Shown here: positions 56,454 to 64,000 of the stretch, piece by piece | How positions within the stretch are numbered: the first letter of the stretch is position 1 | Layout of the letters: each line of letters starts with the position of its first letter | Source: Synechococcus sp. AG-673-B04 | Lineage (GTDB): Bacteria; Cyanobacteriota; Cyanobacteriia; PCC-6307; Cyanobiaceae | Assembly (NCBI GenBank): GCA_003211235.1 | Contig: QCTG01000003.1 | Coordinates: 1 to 64,000 of the forward strand | DNA: 64,000 nt | Direction: 5' to 3' | The notes under the pieces: generated by a model | What the model saw: the letters and a program-made list of their open reading frames with translations, nothing else | Database searches by the model: none | Told to the model about the DNA's origin: nothing | Translations under genes and position numbers: made by a program

Positions 56454-57295
56454 ATGAAGCGGCTCGAGCAGAGACGGGGCCAGGCCCTTTCGATCGACCG
56501 GACGGTCGGTTCAACGTGCTGGACGGTTGGACCTGGATCGGCTGCTACGGCGGCTATTACCTCCAGGCAAACGCACTCGCCCAACATGGCTTCGAGCATG
56601 GTTTCTTCACCCGCCTCTGGCGCGGACGGGATCCCGAGGAACTGTCGGGGTATATCAGCGTCAGCACCAGTGTTCATCGGCCGCAGCAGATTCACAGCGG
56701 CATCGTTCTGGAGGCGAACCAGGCCTGCAGCGCCCCCTGGCCTGAAGCAGATGGCCTTGTCAGCGACCGAGGTGGCCAAAGTCTGTGGGTGTGCGGCGCA
56801 GATTGCACTCCGGTGCTGATCGCCGATCCCACGACCGGTCACACCGCGGCCTGCCACGCCGGATGGAGAGGTGTCGCAGCCCGCATCCTTCCCACGGCGG
56901 TGGACCACCTGGAGGCACGGGGAGCCAGCAGAGATGATCTTGTTGTGGCCCTTGGTCCAGCAGTCAGTGGGGCTCGCTATCAAGTTGGCGATGACGTTGT
57001 CACGGCCATTGCAGCCAGCATCGGCTCGGTATCCAATGGGCGCACTGCTCTTGTCGAGGCTGGAGCTGTTCAGGTCGATCCCGAGCCCGGTCGCTACCGA
57101 TTCGATCTGCGCATGGCGACCGTTCTTCAACTCGAGCATGCAGGTTTGAACCAGGAAAGGATCAGCAGCTGCCCGCTCTGCACAGCGAGTGAACCTGAAC
57201 TGTTCCACTCCTGGCGCCGGGACCAGGTCAAGGCTGTGCAGTGGAGCGGCATCGTGAGTCAGGCCGAGGATTCCGGAGAGAGCTTGAGAAGCTGA
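56450..57295 (+). CDS. pgeF: Polyphenol oxidase / purine nucleoside phosphorylase-like (YfiH/PgeF, DUF152)
   Basis: The 281-residue protein matches the YfiH/LACC1 family: FEHGFFTRLWRGRDPEELSG, DGLVSDRGGQSLWVCGADCT and HTAACHAGWRGVAARILPTA, which carry the zinc His and Cys. Proven activities include adenosine and inosine phosphorolysis and editing of peptidoglycan precursors. The start is GTG 56450, in a GTGA overlap with the tab2-like gene. It ends over the convergent FAD-dependent gene by 37 bases. Confidence 0.85.
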   Translation: MNEAARAETGPGPFDRPDGRFNVLDGWTWIGCYGGYYLQANALAQHGFEHGFFTRLWRGRDPEELSGYISVSTSVHRPQQIHSGIVLEANQACSAPWPEADGLVSDRGGQSLWVCGADCTPVLIADPTTGHTAACHAGWRGVAARILPTAVDHLEARGASRDDLVVALGPAVSGARYQVGDDVVTAIAASIGSVSNGRTALVEAGAVQVDPEPGRYRFDLRMATVLQLEHAGLNQERISSCPLCTASEPELFHSWRRDQVKAVQWSGIVSQAEDSGESLRS

Positions 57296-58932
57296 CGCGC
57301 CATCGCCTCCGCCGCACGAATACCGTCGATTCCTGCCGAAAAAATGCCTCCGGCATAGCCGGCCCCTTCCCCTGCAGGAATCAACCCTGCCGTATTCAGC
57401 GATTCCATTCGATCGTCACGCGGAATACGCACCGGTGAGGATGTGCGGGTTTCCACGCCGGTCAGGACCGCGTCGGGATGGTCATAGCCCTTGAGTCGAA
57501 GCGCAAACGCTGGTATTGCCTCCCGTATTGCGGCGATGATCGGTTTTGGCAAAGCCGTCTCAAGATCCGCGGGGATGATCCCAGGCTGATAGGACGCCGC
57601 AATTGCACCGAGTCCCTGGGACGGCCGCCCGGCCACAAAATCCTCTAAACGTTGCGCTGGGGCGGCATAGGTGCCTCCACCCAGCTGGAAGGCTCTGGCC
57701 TCAAGATCCCTCTGCAGAGCGACACCGGCAAGGGGATCCCCTGGATGACGGGCATAGGGGGCCAGATCCTCGGGCTCGAGATTCACGACCAGACCGCTGT
57801 TGGCGTTGCGCTCATTGCGGGAGTGTTGGCTCATGCCGTTGGTCACAACGCGGCCCTCCTCCGACGTTGCACCGACAACAAAGCCACCAGGACACATGCA
57901 GAAGCTGTAGACGCAGCGGCCATTCCCGGCATGGTGAACAAGTTTGTATTCAGCGGCTCCCAGTCGGGGATGCCCAGCCTGTTTCCCCCAGCGAGCATGG
58001 TCGATCAGCCGTTGAGGATGCTCGATCCGCAGCCCCACTGAAAAAGGTTTGGACTCAAGCGCAACGCCCACCTGCTCAAGCATGGTGAAGCAATCGCGAG
58101 CGGAATGACCAGGGGCCAGCACCACATGCCGCGTCGGCAGAATGGTCCCGTCCGCTAACTCCAGTCCGACCAGTTGCCAGGGTTTAGCGGCTGCCGAAGA
58201 AGGTGCCAGTTGCAGACGCACTACTCGGCTGCCAAAGCGCACCTCGCCGCCGAGTTCCTCGATCCGCGCCCGAAGGCCGCGCACAACCGTTGCAAGTTTG
58301 AACGTGCCGATGTGGGGATGGTGGCGGGTCAGAATTTCGGCATTGGCTCCGCATCTCACGAGCTCTTCCAGCACTTTGCGGCCGTAGTGCTCAGGATCAC
58401 TCACCTGGCTGTAAAGCTTGCCATCGGAGAACGTGCCAGCTCCTCCTTCTCCGAACTGAGCATTGGATTCAGGATCGAGGTCCCGCTGCCCTCGCCAGAA
58501 GGCGAAGGTCTGACGGGTGCGTTCCTTAACCGACTGGCCACGCTCCAGCAGTAGGGGGCGAAAGCCCATCTGCGCAAGCAAAAGAGCCGCGAAATAGCCA
58601 CAGGGGCCAGCTCCGACCACCACGGGTTTTAATTCAGGACGCGGTGGAAACCCTGCCGGGGCATGACCCACGGATCGGTAACGGGTATCAGGAGCGGGGC
58701 AAACCTTGGGATTGCGGGCATGCTTCCGGCGAAGGGCGGCCTCTCCCTTCACACGAACATCCATGCTGTAAATCAGCTGAATGCGATCACGCCGACGTGC
58801 ATCCACACTGCGCTTCACAAGGTGCTGCTCCAGCAGATGGTCAGGCGGGATTCGCAACTGACGCAGCAGAGCCTGGTTCAAGTCGTCATCGGTGTGATCC
58901 AGCGGCAGCCGCAGTTCACTCAGTCTCAGCAT
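57259..58932 (-). CDS. FAD-dependent dehydrogenase (COG2509 type)
   Basis: A 557-residue flavoprotein. The Rossmann motif is KPVVVGAGPCGYFAALLLAQ, and NAQFGEGGAGTFSDGKLYSQ is a family signature. Later segments are HVVLAPGHSARDCFTMLEQV, CMCPGGFVVGATSEEGRVVT and the terminal GAGYAGGIFSAGIDGIRAAE (FAD contact). The N-terminal 100 residues are a small extra domain (LRLPLDHTDDDLNQALLRQL). Function unknown. Confidence 0.88.
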   Translation of the reverse strand: MLRLSELRLPLDHTDDDLNQALLRQLRIPPDHLLEQHLVKRSVDARRRDRIQLIYSMDVRVKGEAALRRKHARNPKVCPAPDTRYRSVGHAPAGFPPRPELKPVVVGAGPCGYFAALLLAQMGFRPLLLERGQSVKERTRQTFAFWRGQRDLDPESNAQFGEGGAGTFSDGKLYSQVSDPEHYGRKVLEELVRCGANAEILTRHHPHIGTFKLATVVRGLRARIEELGGEVRFGSRVVRLQLAPSSAAAKPWQLVGLELADGTILPTRHVVLAPGHSARDCFTMLEQVGVALESKPFSVGLRIEHPQRLIDHARWGKQAGHPRLGAAEYKLVHHAGNGRCVYSFCMCPGGFVVGATSEEGRVVTNGMSQHSRNERNANSGLVVNLEPEDLAPYARHPGDPLAGVALQRDLEARAFQLGGGTYAAPAQRLEDFVAGRPSQGLGAIAASYQPGIIPADLETALPKPIIAAIREAIPAFALRLKGYDHPDAVLTGVETRTSSPVRIPRDDRMESLNTAGLIPAGEGAGYAGGIFSAGIDGIRAAEAMARQLLKLSPESSA

Positions 58933-59061
58933 CAGTGCGGTTCAGCCCAGCCACCATTCGATCAGACGAACCACTCGGAGCTGGAGTCACTGGCCCAAGT
59001 CACCAGCGGTGAGGGGTGATCAGGAGCATCTGAGCGAAGGGAACAACCCTGATCCCTCCCG

Positions 59062-59283
59062 CTAAGGAGTTTTCTCGCTCCTGTCTGAATCCGTCTGAGC
59101 CGATTCATTGCTGAGCCACTGGGCTCCCAGCCCTGCCAACAGAAGGGCCACCCCGATAGAGGCTGCCAGACCTCGATTATCAGCGGCGGCCCCTTGCCCC
59201 CAGATCGCTGTGGCCAGAAAAGCCCCACCAAGGAGCAGGCATGGAACCAACACAATCCCCTTGGCGACGCGATTGTCAGCCAT
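59062..59283 (-). CDS. Small two-helix membrane protein (73 aa)
   Basis: Starting at ATG 59283 the protein begins MADNRVAKGIVLVPCLLLGG. It has two hydrophobic helices (residues about 9-27 and 40-58) and a polar tail with SNESAQTDSDRSEKTP. The start shares one base with the stop of the upstream gene (TGATG), so it is the third member of an ilvB operon. Function unknown; short membrane proteins of this kind are frequent in marine Synechococcus. Confidence 0.7.
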   Translation of the reverse strand: MADNRVAKGIVLVPCLLLGGAFLATAIWGQGAAADNRGLAASIGVALLLAGLGAQWLSNESAQTDSDRSEKTP

Positions 59284-59633
59284 CAAGACAACTCCGACTG
59301 ACAACTGTCTGTGGCTAGGGATGCTGCCACCAAACCAGCACTGAGGTCAGTCGGTTCACCCAGGGGGGTCACCCTGGCCAGCAGCTGTCCATCCCGGGAA
59401 CCGACCGGACGCAAATTGACCCGACGGCGCCGAGGCAATTGATCCCTCAGCCACCTCACCGCATCGGCTTCATCAACCGGATCCACAGCCGCGCAGGCCA
59501 GTTCAATGGTGTAGGTGCGATTGCGATCCCCCACCTGGAGCAGGGAGCTGGAGCGGACCTGAAGCACTTCTGCAGCGCTGACTGGCGCTGCGAGCAACAG
59601 CAGAGATAAACCGATCAGAAGTGCACGGATCAC
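59283..59633 (-). CDS. Exported SNase-like protein lacking obvious catalytic residues (116 aa)
   Basis: The 116-residue product has a signal peptide (MIRALLIGLSLLLLAAPVSA, cut near AAE). The mature part contains SSLLQVGDRNRTYTIELACA and VRWLRDQLPRRRRVNLRPVG, then QLLARVTPLGEPTDLSAGLV. This order resembles the staphylococcal nuclease (SNase) fold, but the catalytic Arg-Glu-Arg set is not clearly present, so a nuclease call is not made. Its ATG overlaps the ilvB stop by four bases. Confidence 0.65.
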   Translation of the reverse strand: MIRALLIGLSLLLLAAPVSAAEVLQVRSSSLLQVGDRNRTYTIELACAAVDPVDEADAVRWLRDQLPRRRRVNLRPVGSRDGQLLARVTPLGEPTDLSAGLVAASLATDSCQSELS

Positions 59634-61396
59634 TGGGGGGCTGGAGCCGGAAGGCCCACCATCTCAGCATTGCTCTTGCCAGGGGGAACCATCGGGTAAC
59701 AGTTCTCACCCCGGCGCACATGCACGTCGATCAGCATGGGCCCTGGAGCTTGAAGAGCCGCTGCCAGATCACCCTGGAGGGAATCACGCTCGGTGATCTT
59801 GACCCCATCCACCCCGAAGGAGCGAGCCAGAGCGATGAAATCAGGCATTCCGTTCAACATGTCGGAGGCGGAATAACGCTCGTCGTAAAAGCTTTCCTGC
59901 CACTGGCGGACCATGCCCTGCCATTGGTTGTTGACGATCACCACCTTCACCGGAAGGCGGTAGGCCGCCAGAGTTCCCAGTTCCTGGATGTTCATGAGGA
60001 TGCTGGCATCGCCTGCAATGCAGACCACCTGCCGATCGGGGAATGCCACCTGAGCTCCCATGGCAGCAGGCATGCCGAACCCCATGGTTCCGAGCCCCGC
60101 ACTGCTGATCCAGCCCCTGGGACCATTCCGCAGATATTGGGCAGCCCACATCTGATGCTGCCCAACGTCGGTGGTGACGATGGCCTCGGGTGCCAGGTCT
60201 CGAACGGCCAGCAGGACTTCCTGGGGATAGATCGGCCCTTCCGCAGGGGGAATCGTGAGTGGGTAGCGCTGCTTCCACTCAGCAATCGTCTGCAACCAGG
60301 ACAAAGTACGGGGTTCGACGGAGCGCTGAAGGCTCAGGGCAACAAGCCGAGTGAGGCTGAGGCCGAGATCGCCAAGCACAGCAACATCAGCACGCCGTGT
60401 CTTGCCGATTTCGGCAGGGTCGATTTCAAAATGCACCACCTGGGCCTTGGGTGCAAAGGTGTCGAGCTTGCCGGTGACACGGTCATCGAATCGAGCCCCA
60501 ACGGCGATCAACAGGTCGCAGTCTGTGACAGCGAAATTCGCGAACGCGGTGCCATGCATGCCAAGCATGCCCACCGAAAGTGGATGGTTTTCATCAAAGG
60601 CTCCCTTGCCCATCAACGTGGTGGTGACCGGGAGTTGATAACGCTCGGCCAGCAATTGAAGATTGTCGTGGGCAGCGGCGGAGACAGCGCCACCACCGAC
60701 GTAGAGGAGAGGGCGTTCAGCCTTTTCGATCAACTCAAGAGCCCCCGCAACGGAACGGTCTTCGGGAGGCTGCGGCTGGCGGAATCCACGGGGGACGACG
60801 GAGCCAGGAGCAACCGGTGTGTACTCGAACATCTCCTGACCCACATCCTTGGGGACGTCGATCAAGACCGGACCGGGTCGACCACTGGAGGCAATCACAA
60901 ATGCTTGGGCCACAATCGAGCCGAGGTCAGCCGGATCACGCACGACCCAGGAGTGCTTCACGATCGGAAGGGTGATGCCAAAAATGTCCGTCTCCTGGAA
61001 GGCATCCGTGCCGATCGCAGGACGTGGGACCTGACCGGTGATAACCACCATCGGCACGGAGTCCATCTGGGCAGTGGCTATGCCGGTGACCAGATTTGTG
61101 GCCCCTGGACCGGAGGTTCCAAAGCACACCCCAACCTTGCCTGTGGCGCGGGCATAGGCATCGGCAGCGTGGGTACCGGCCTGTTCATGGCGCACCAGGA
61201 TGTGTTTGACCCAGCCCTGATCCTCTGCGATGTGCAGAGCGTCGTAAATCGGCAGGATTGCCCCGCCCGGATAACCGAAAATCGTTTCCACTCCATGGAG
61301 GCGCAGGGCATCCATCAGTGCCTCTGCACCGGAGATCGTGCGTGGTGCGACCGATTCCTGCCCGCCGATGCCCGTTGGTGCGGAGGTGAGGGTCAC
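59630..61396 (-). CDS. ilvB: Acetolactate synthase large subunit
   Basis: The ThDP- and FAD-dependent first enzyme of branched-chain amino acid synthesis, 588 residues. Near the N-terminus EALMDALRLHGVETIFGYPG is followed by RHEQAGTHAADAYARATGKV, with the catalytic Glu. FAD contacts include VTGKLDTFAPKAQVVHFEID, and the ThDP-Mg motif is VCIAGDASILMNIQELGTLA ... VVIVNNQWQGMV. The start is GTG 61396. Two small genes follow by overlap, giving an operon. Confidence 0.97.
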   Translation of the reverse strand: MTLTSAPTGIGGQESVAPRTISGAEALMDALRLHGVETIFGYPGGAILPIYDALHIAEDQGWVKHILVRHEQAGTHAADAYARATGKVGVCFGTSGPGATNLVTGIATAQMDSVPMVVITGQVPRPAIGTDAFQETDIFGITLPIVKHSWVVRDPADLGSIVAQAFVIASSGRPGPVLIDVPKDVGQEMFEYTPVAPGSVVPRGFRQPQPPEDRSVAGALELIEKAERPLLYVGGGAVSAAAHDNLQLLAERYQLPVTTTLMGKGAFDENHPLSVGMLGMHGTAFANFAVTDCDLLIAVGARFDDRVTGKLDTFAPKAQVVHFEIDPAEIGKTRRADVAVLGDLGLSLTRLVALSLQRSVEPRTLSWLQTIAEWKQRYPLTIPPAEGPIYPQEVLLAVRDLAPEAIVTTDVGQHQMWAAQYLRNGPRGWISSAGLGTMGFGMPAAMGAQVAFPDRQVVCIAGDASILMNIQELGTLAAYRLPVKVVIVNNQWQGMVRQWQESFYDERYSASDMLNGMPDFIALARSFGVDGVKITERDSLQGDLAAALQAPGPMLIDVHVRRGENCYPMVPPGKSNAEMVGLPAPAPQ

Positions 61397-61432
61397 GGCA
61401 AATGGTCGGGGTTGACCCTAAAGATTAAGGGC

Positions 61433-61834
61433 CTACAGGGATGATTGCCCGTCGTCCGCAGATATGGCCCTGAGGATCTGTGCAGGGTCCAGCCAACGAC
61501 CGGAGTGACGGACTCCCCAGTGAAGATGCGCTCCGGTGGTGCGACCGGTCAGGCCGACCTGACCAATGACCTGTCCGGCGCTCACCCACTGATCTCGACG
61601 CAGTCTCTGCCGACGTAGATGGTAATAAATGTGGTGGTACTTGCCTGAAGCAATCACAACTCCAATCCCACAGGATTCATCGACGATGGTTTCGATCACC
61701 CTGCCGTGCCACCAGCTCAGAACAGGGGACCCGAAGGGGGCGGCGATGTCCAGGCCGTTGTGGGGAAGAAGCGTTCCGTCAGCCGCACGACGCATCCCGA
61801 AATGGCTGGTGTAACCCTCAAAAACTGCAATCAA
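61433..61834 (-). CDS. M23 family metallopeptidase (LytM type), uncertain start
   Basis: The domain contains LLPHNGLDIAAPFGSPVLSW (HxxxD zinc motif) and GRTTGAHLHWGVRHSGRW (HxH), so it should be an active zinc endopeptidase cutting peptidoglycan cross-links. TTG 61834 gives 133 residues. However, the frame is open back to 61912 and reads AFSSLLLAVCLTAAPVRADS there, an excellent signal peptide that has no ATG, GTG or TTG before it. The frame directly follows the hemH stop (61913-61915) in the same phase. A CTG start, stop read-through or sequence difference are possible. Confidence 0.75.
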   Translation of the reverse strand: MIAVFEGYTSHFGMRRAADGTLLPHNGLDIAAPFGSPVLSWWHGRVIETIVDESCGIGVVIASGKYHHIYYHLRRQRLRRDQWVSAGQVIGQVGLTGRTTGAHLHWGVRHSGRWLDPAQILRAISADDGQSSL

Positions 61835-61912
61835 GAAATGTCCCTCACTCCAGCTATCCGCTCGTACAGGTGCTGCTGTCAGACATACCGCCAGCAGCAG
61901 TGACGAAAAAGC

Positions 61913-63088
61913 TCAGAGCAGTCCGAGGGCGTGCAACGGGCCACGACCACCAATCAGTTCCAGCAGAAAGGCTGAGAAGCCGAGCATCGCCAGGCGACCA
62001 TTCCAGACTTCGGAGCTGTTGCTCCAACCCCACTCCCATTTCTCCTGGGGGTAGAGCTTGACGGTGTTGGGAAGTTCGGCCGCCGCATCAAGACTGACCT
62101 CCGGTCCATCGAGGCTGGTGGTGACCAGATCGGCAAGGCCCTCAATGAACGGCGCGTAGGTGTCGAGAGCTCGCACCCGGCGGAAATTCACAACGCCAGC
62201 TTCCGTGGCCAGTTCGCGGTATTCGATATCGATTTCCTCGAGGGTTTCGATGTGCTCGCTTACGAAACTGATCGGCACAACCACAAGATCATTGATCTTT
62301 GCCTCTCCCAGCTCTCCCAGCGCCTCTTCCGTGTAGGGCTTCAGCCACTCCACCGGACCGACTCGGCTCTGATACGCAAGGGTGTGTGGATTGGAATGAC
62401 CCACCACCTCAGCGAGCTTGCCCATGATCAAGTTCGTGCAGGCTTCGATATGGGTCTGATACGGGTCGCCGGCTTCTTCCACGTAGCTCTTGGGAACACC
62501 GTGGGCACTGAAGAACACGTGCGCCTTGGTGGGGTCATCGCTGTTGCGAACTTCCTCTGCGATGAGTTCGGCCATCGCCTTCACGTAGCCGGGGTGATCA
62601 AACCAACTTCGGATGCATCGGATCGGGAGCTTTTCGAAATCCGAATCCCCCTTTCGCAGTCGCTGAAGTTCACGAAAGCTGGAACCGCTGGTGCTGATCG
62701 AGAAGTGGGGATACAGCGGGAGCACAACCACTTCGTCCATACCGTCTGCCTTCATGTCGGCAACGGCAGATTCCGTGAAGGGGTGCCAGTAACGCATGGC
62801 GACATACGTGGTGGCATCAATACCACGCTGGCGAAGGAGGCTCTGCAGTTCACGGGCTTGCTGCTCTGTGATGCGTCTCAGTGGTGAGCCTCCACCGATG
62901 GAGCGATAGGCCTCCTGTGACTTGCCACTGCGCAGAGTGCTGATCAGCCAGGCCAGGGGCTTTTGAAGAGCAGGGCTGGGGAGCCGAATGATCTCAGGAT
63001 CTGCGAAGAGGTTGTATAAGAACGGTCCGACGTCCTGAATCCGTTCTGGTCCACCCAGATTCAGTAGAACAACGCCGACGCGTGACAT
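61913..63088 (-). CDS. hemH: Ferrochelatase with C-terminal CAB-like helix
   Basis: HemH inserts Fe2+ into protoporphyrin IX to make heme. From ATG 63088 it has 391 residues, longer than bacterial enzymes because of an extension. Core motifs are [35 protein letters not shown] and the catalytic-loop region [20 protein letters not shown] (His). The C-terminal [20 protein letters not shown] is a chlorophyll-binding-like (HLIP) helix with ExxNGRxAMxG pattern, found in photosynthetic ferrochelatases. It lies opposite the integrase gene. Confidence 0.96.
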   Translation of the reverse strand: MSRVGVVLLNLGGPERIQDVGPFLYNLFADPEIIRLPSPALQKPLAWLISTLRSGKSQEAYRSIGGGSPLRRITEQQARELQSLLRQRGIDATTYVAMRYWHPFTESAVADMKADGMDEVVVLPLYPHFSISTSGSSFRELQRLRKGDSDFEKLPIRCIRSWFDHPGYVKAMAELIAEEVRNSDDPTKAHVFFSAHGVPKSYVEEAGDPYQTHIEACTNLIMGKLAEVVGHSNPHTLAYQSRVGPVEWLKPYTEEALGELGEAKINDLVVVPISFVSEHIETLEEIDIEYRELATEAGVVNFRRVRALDTYAPFIEGLADLVTTSLDGPEVSLDAAAELPNTVKLYPQEKWEWGWSNSSEVWNGRLAMLGFSAFLLELIGGRGPLHALGLL

Positions 63089-63107
63089 ACAAAAACCCTG
63101 CAATTAA

Positions 63108-63127
63108 GGGGGTTGAGCGTAACCCCC
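63108..63127 (-). promoter_or_regulatory. Hairpin in the hemH leader region
   Basis: A perfect 7-bp inverted repeat (GGGGGTT/AACCCCC, 6-base loop) lies 20 bases upstream of the hemH start, in the divergent gap with the integrase gene. On the minus strand it is followed by TTAATTGC and then a T run. It may be a leader structure or a terminator facing hemH. Confidence 0.5.
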
Positions 63128-63161
63128 AATAACGGCATGGTGAGTAGCCGATGAGCATCGG

Positions 63162-64000
63162 ATGGAACTGAAATGCGCGTTGGACCAAATCAACCGCCGC
63201 CTTGCGGGTGAGGGCCATCCACTGCGTGTGGAACAGCGGGGACAAAAACTCAACCTGCGGGGTCGTTTGCCCGATCGACGCAATCCAGAAGTTGAACGCG
63301 TGCAACGGCTCAGCCTTGGCCTGACAGCAGATTCTGAGGGTCTTCGTGATGCCGAGCACGCACTGCGTCAAGTGCAGCGGCAGCTGCAACGCAGACAGTT
63401 CAATTGGGATGACTGGAGCACTGAGCGAAGCCATGGCTCTCCCCCCGACCTGGAGAGGGCCGTTCAATGTTTTGAGCAAGCTTTCTTCACAGACGCCCGT
63501 CGTCGCCGCAACCCGTCCGGCAGCCGCACCACCTGGAGCAGCGCTTACCAGCCCTATTTGAGACGCCTGCAAGCTTTGGCAGGACTCCAGCCGATCAGCG
63601 GCAGCCTGCTGATGCAGACCATGGAGAGCTACGCCGATGGAAGCCGAAGCCGGCAGCAATGCGCCACAGCTCTGGCGGCGCTTGCTCGCCATCTCGATGT
63701 CCCCCTGCCGGAGAACTGGCGCCAGGAGGCAGGGGGTTATGGCCTGCACAGGGCCCGATTCCGCCAGTTGCCCACCGACGCCCAGATCCTCGAAGGCGTG
63801 ATGAATATCCCAAACCCCGCCTGGCGGCTGGTCTATGGGCTGATGGCGACCTACGGACTGCGCAACCACGAGGTTTTTTTCTGCGATCTGAGCAGCCTGA
63901 GCAGATCAGGAGATCGGGTGATCCGGGTTCTGCCCACAACCAAGACCGGTGAGCATCAGGTCTGGCCTTTTCAGCCCGACTGGGTCGATCTGTTTGATCT
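63162..64000 (+). CDS. Tyrosine recombinase/integrase-like protein (partial)
   Basis: The frame runs from ATG 63162 to the window end without a stop (279 codons seen). The N-terminal part has a basic, helical region (EHALRQVQRQLQRRQFNWDD) and FTDARRRRNPSGSRTTWSSA, like core-binding domains. The first half of the catalytic domain shows WRLVYGLMATYGLRNHEVFF, where the Arg corresponds to the first active-site residue, and RVLPTTKTGEHQVWPFQPDW, holding the lysine region. The HxxR and Tyr lie beyond the window. It may be a resident, Xer-like enzyme rather than a mobile element. Confidence 0.75.
   Translation, partial: MELKCALDQINRRLAGEGHPLRVEQRGQKLNLRGRLPDRRNPEVERVQRLSLGLTADSEGLRDAEHALRQVQRQLQRRQFNWDDWSTERSHGSPPDLERAVQCFEQAFFTDARRRRNPSGSRTTWSSAYQPYLRRLQALAGLQPISGSLLMQTMESYADGSRSRQQCATALAALARHLDVPLPENWRQEAGGYGLHRARFRQLPTDAQILEGVMNIPNPAWRLVYGLMATYGLRNHEVFFCDLSSLSRSGDRVIRVLPTTKTGEHQVWPFQPDWVDLFD

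Noticed and set aside
63162-64000. Integrase as the edge of a prophage or genomic island
   Set aside because: Composition is host-like and no phage genes, tRNA gene or direct repeats are visible next to it.

Overview
The window is chromosomal DNA of a marine alpha-cyanobacterium, very probably a marine Synechococcus. The evidence is a form IA Rubisco inside a complete alpha-carboxysome operon, the low-affinity NDH-1 CO2-uptake genes, DPOR and LPOR chlorophyll genes, psaM, a ferrochelatase with a C-terminal chlorophyll-binding-like helix, and the AAR/ADO alkane pair. Genes are dense, with many 1-4 base start/stop overlaps, and most of the window is GC-rich.

Layout. Bases 1-16.6 kb hold housekeeping genes: trmH, a peptide-type ABC permease, an orphan histidine kinase, lepA, an SMR exporter, mqo, an Nfu scaffold beside a class V aminotransferase, murE, yidD, rpsD with a clear terminator, maf, cobQ, a 2Fe-2S ferredoxin, and cbbX with an acRAF-like partner. 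Bases 16.66-24.9 kb form an AT-rich accessory island: an iron/heme-type ABC transporter, exbB-exbD-tonB, a TonB-dependent receptor, and a divergent gene for an RTX-type, His/Asp-rich, probably secreted protein. Bases 25-38.9 kb are the CO2-fixation block on the minus strand, in transcription order csoS1, rbcL, rbcS, csoS2, csoSCA, csoS4A, csoS4B, csoS1E, ndhF4, ndhD4, chpX, with rdgB and csoS1D beyond its promoter. Bases 39-44.3 kb are chlN-chlB-chlL facing por. Bases 44.4-64 kb hold psaM, a CRR6-type NDH-1 factor, a TauE/SafE permease, a lipoate-ligase-like protein, a membrane metalloprotease, trpF, folE, accA-aar-ado, an S1 protein followed by tab2-like and pgeF-like genes, ilvB, an M23 peptidase, hemH and the start of a tyrosine recombinase.

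How they work together. NDH-1 with ChpX converts CO2 to bicarbonate in the cytoplasm. CsoSCA turns it back to CO2 inside a shell of CsoS1, CsoS1D, CsoS1E and CsoS4A/B, where CsoS2 packs Rubisco. CbbX and the acRAF-like protein are the probable Rubisco activase and assembly factor. The island between chpX and acRAF-cbbX looks like an insertion that splits this block. It carries most parts of an energised outer-membrane uptake route for iron or heme, plus a possible extracellular metal- or heme-binding protein.

The signals most worth a second look are that island and its RTX/His-rich protein, terminator-like and hairpin elements inside the Rubisco-carboxysome mRNA, palindromes in its promoter region (one fits the CbbR spacing TNA-N7-TNA), and an M23 peptidase whose signal peptide lacks a normal start codon directly after the hemH stop.
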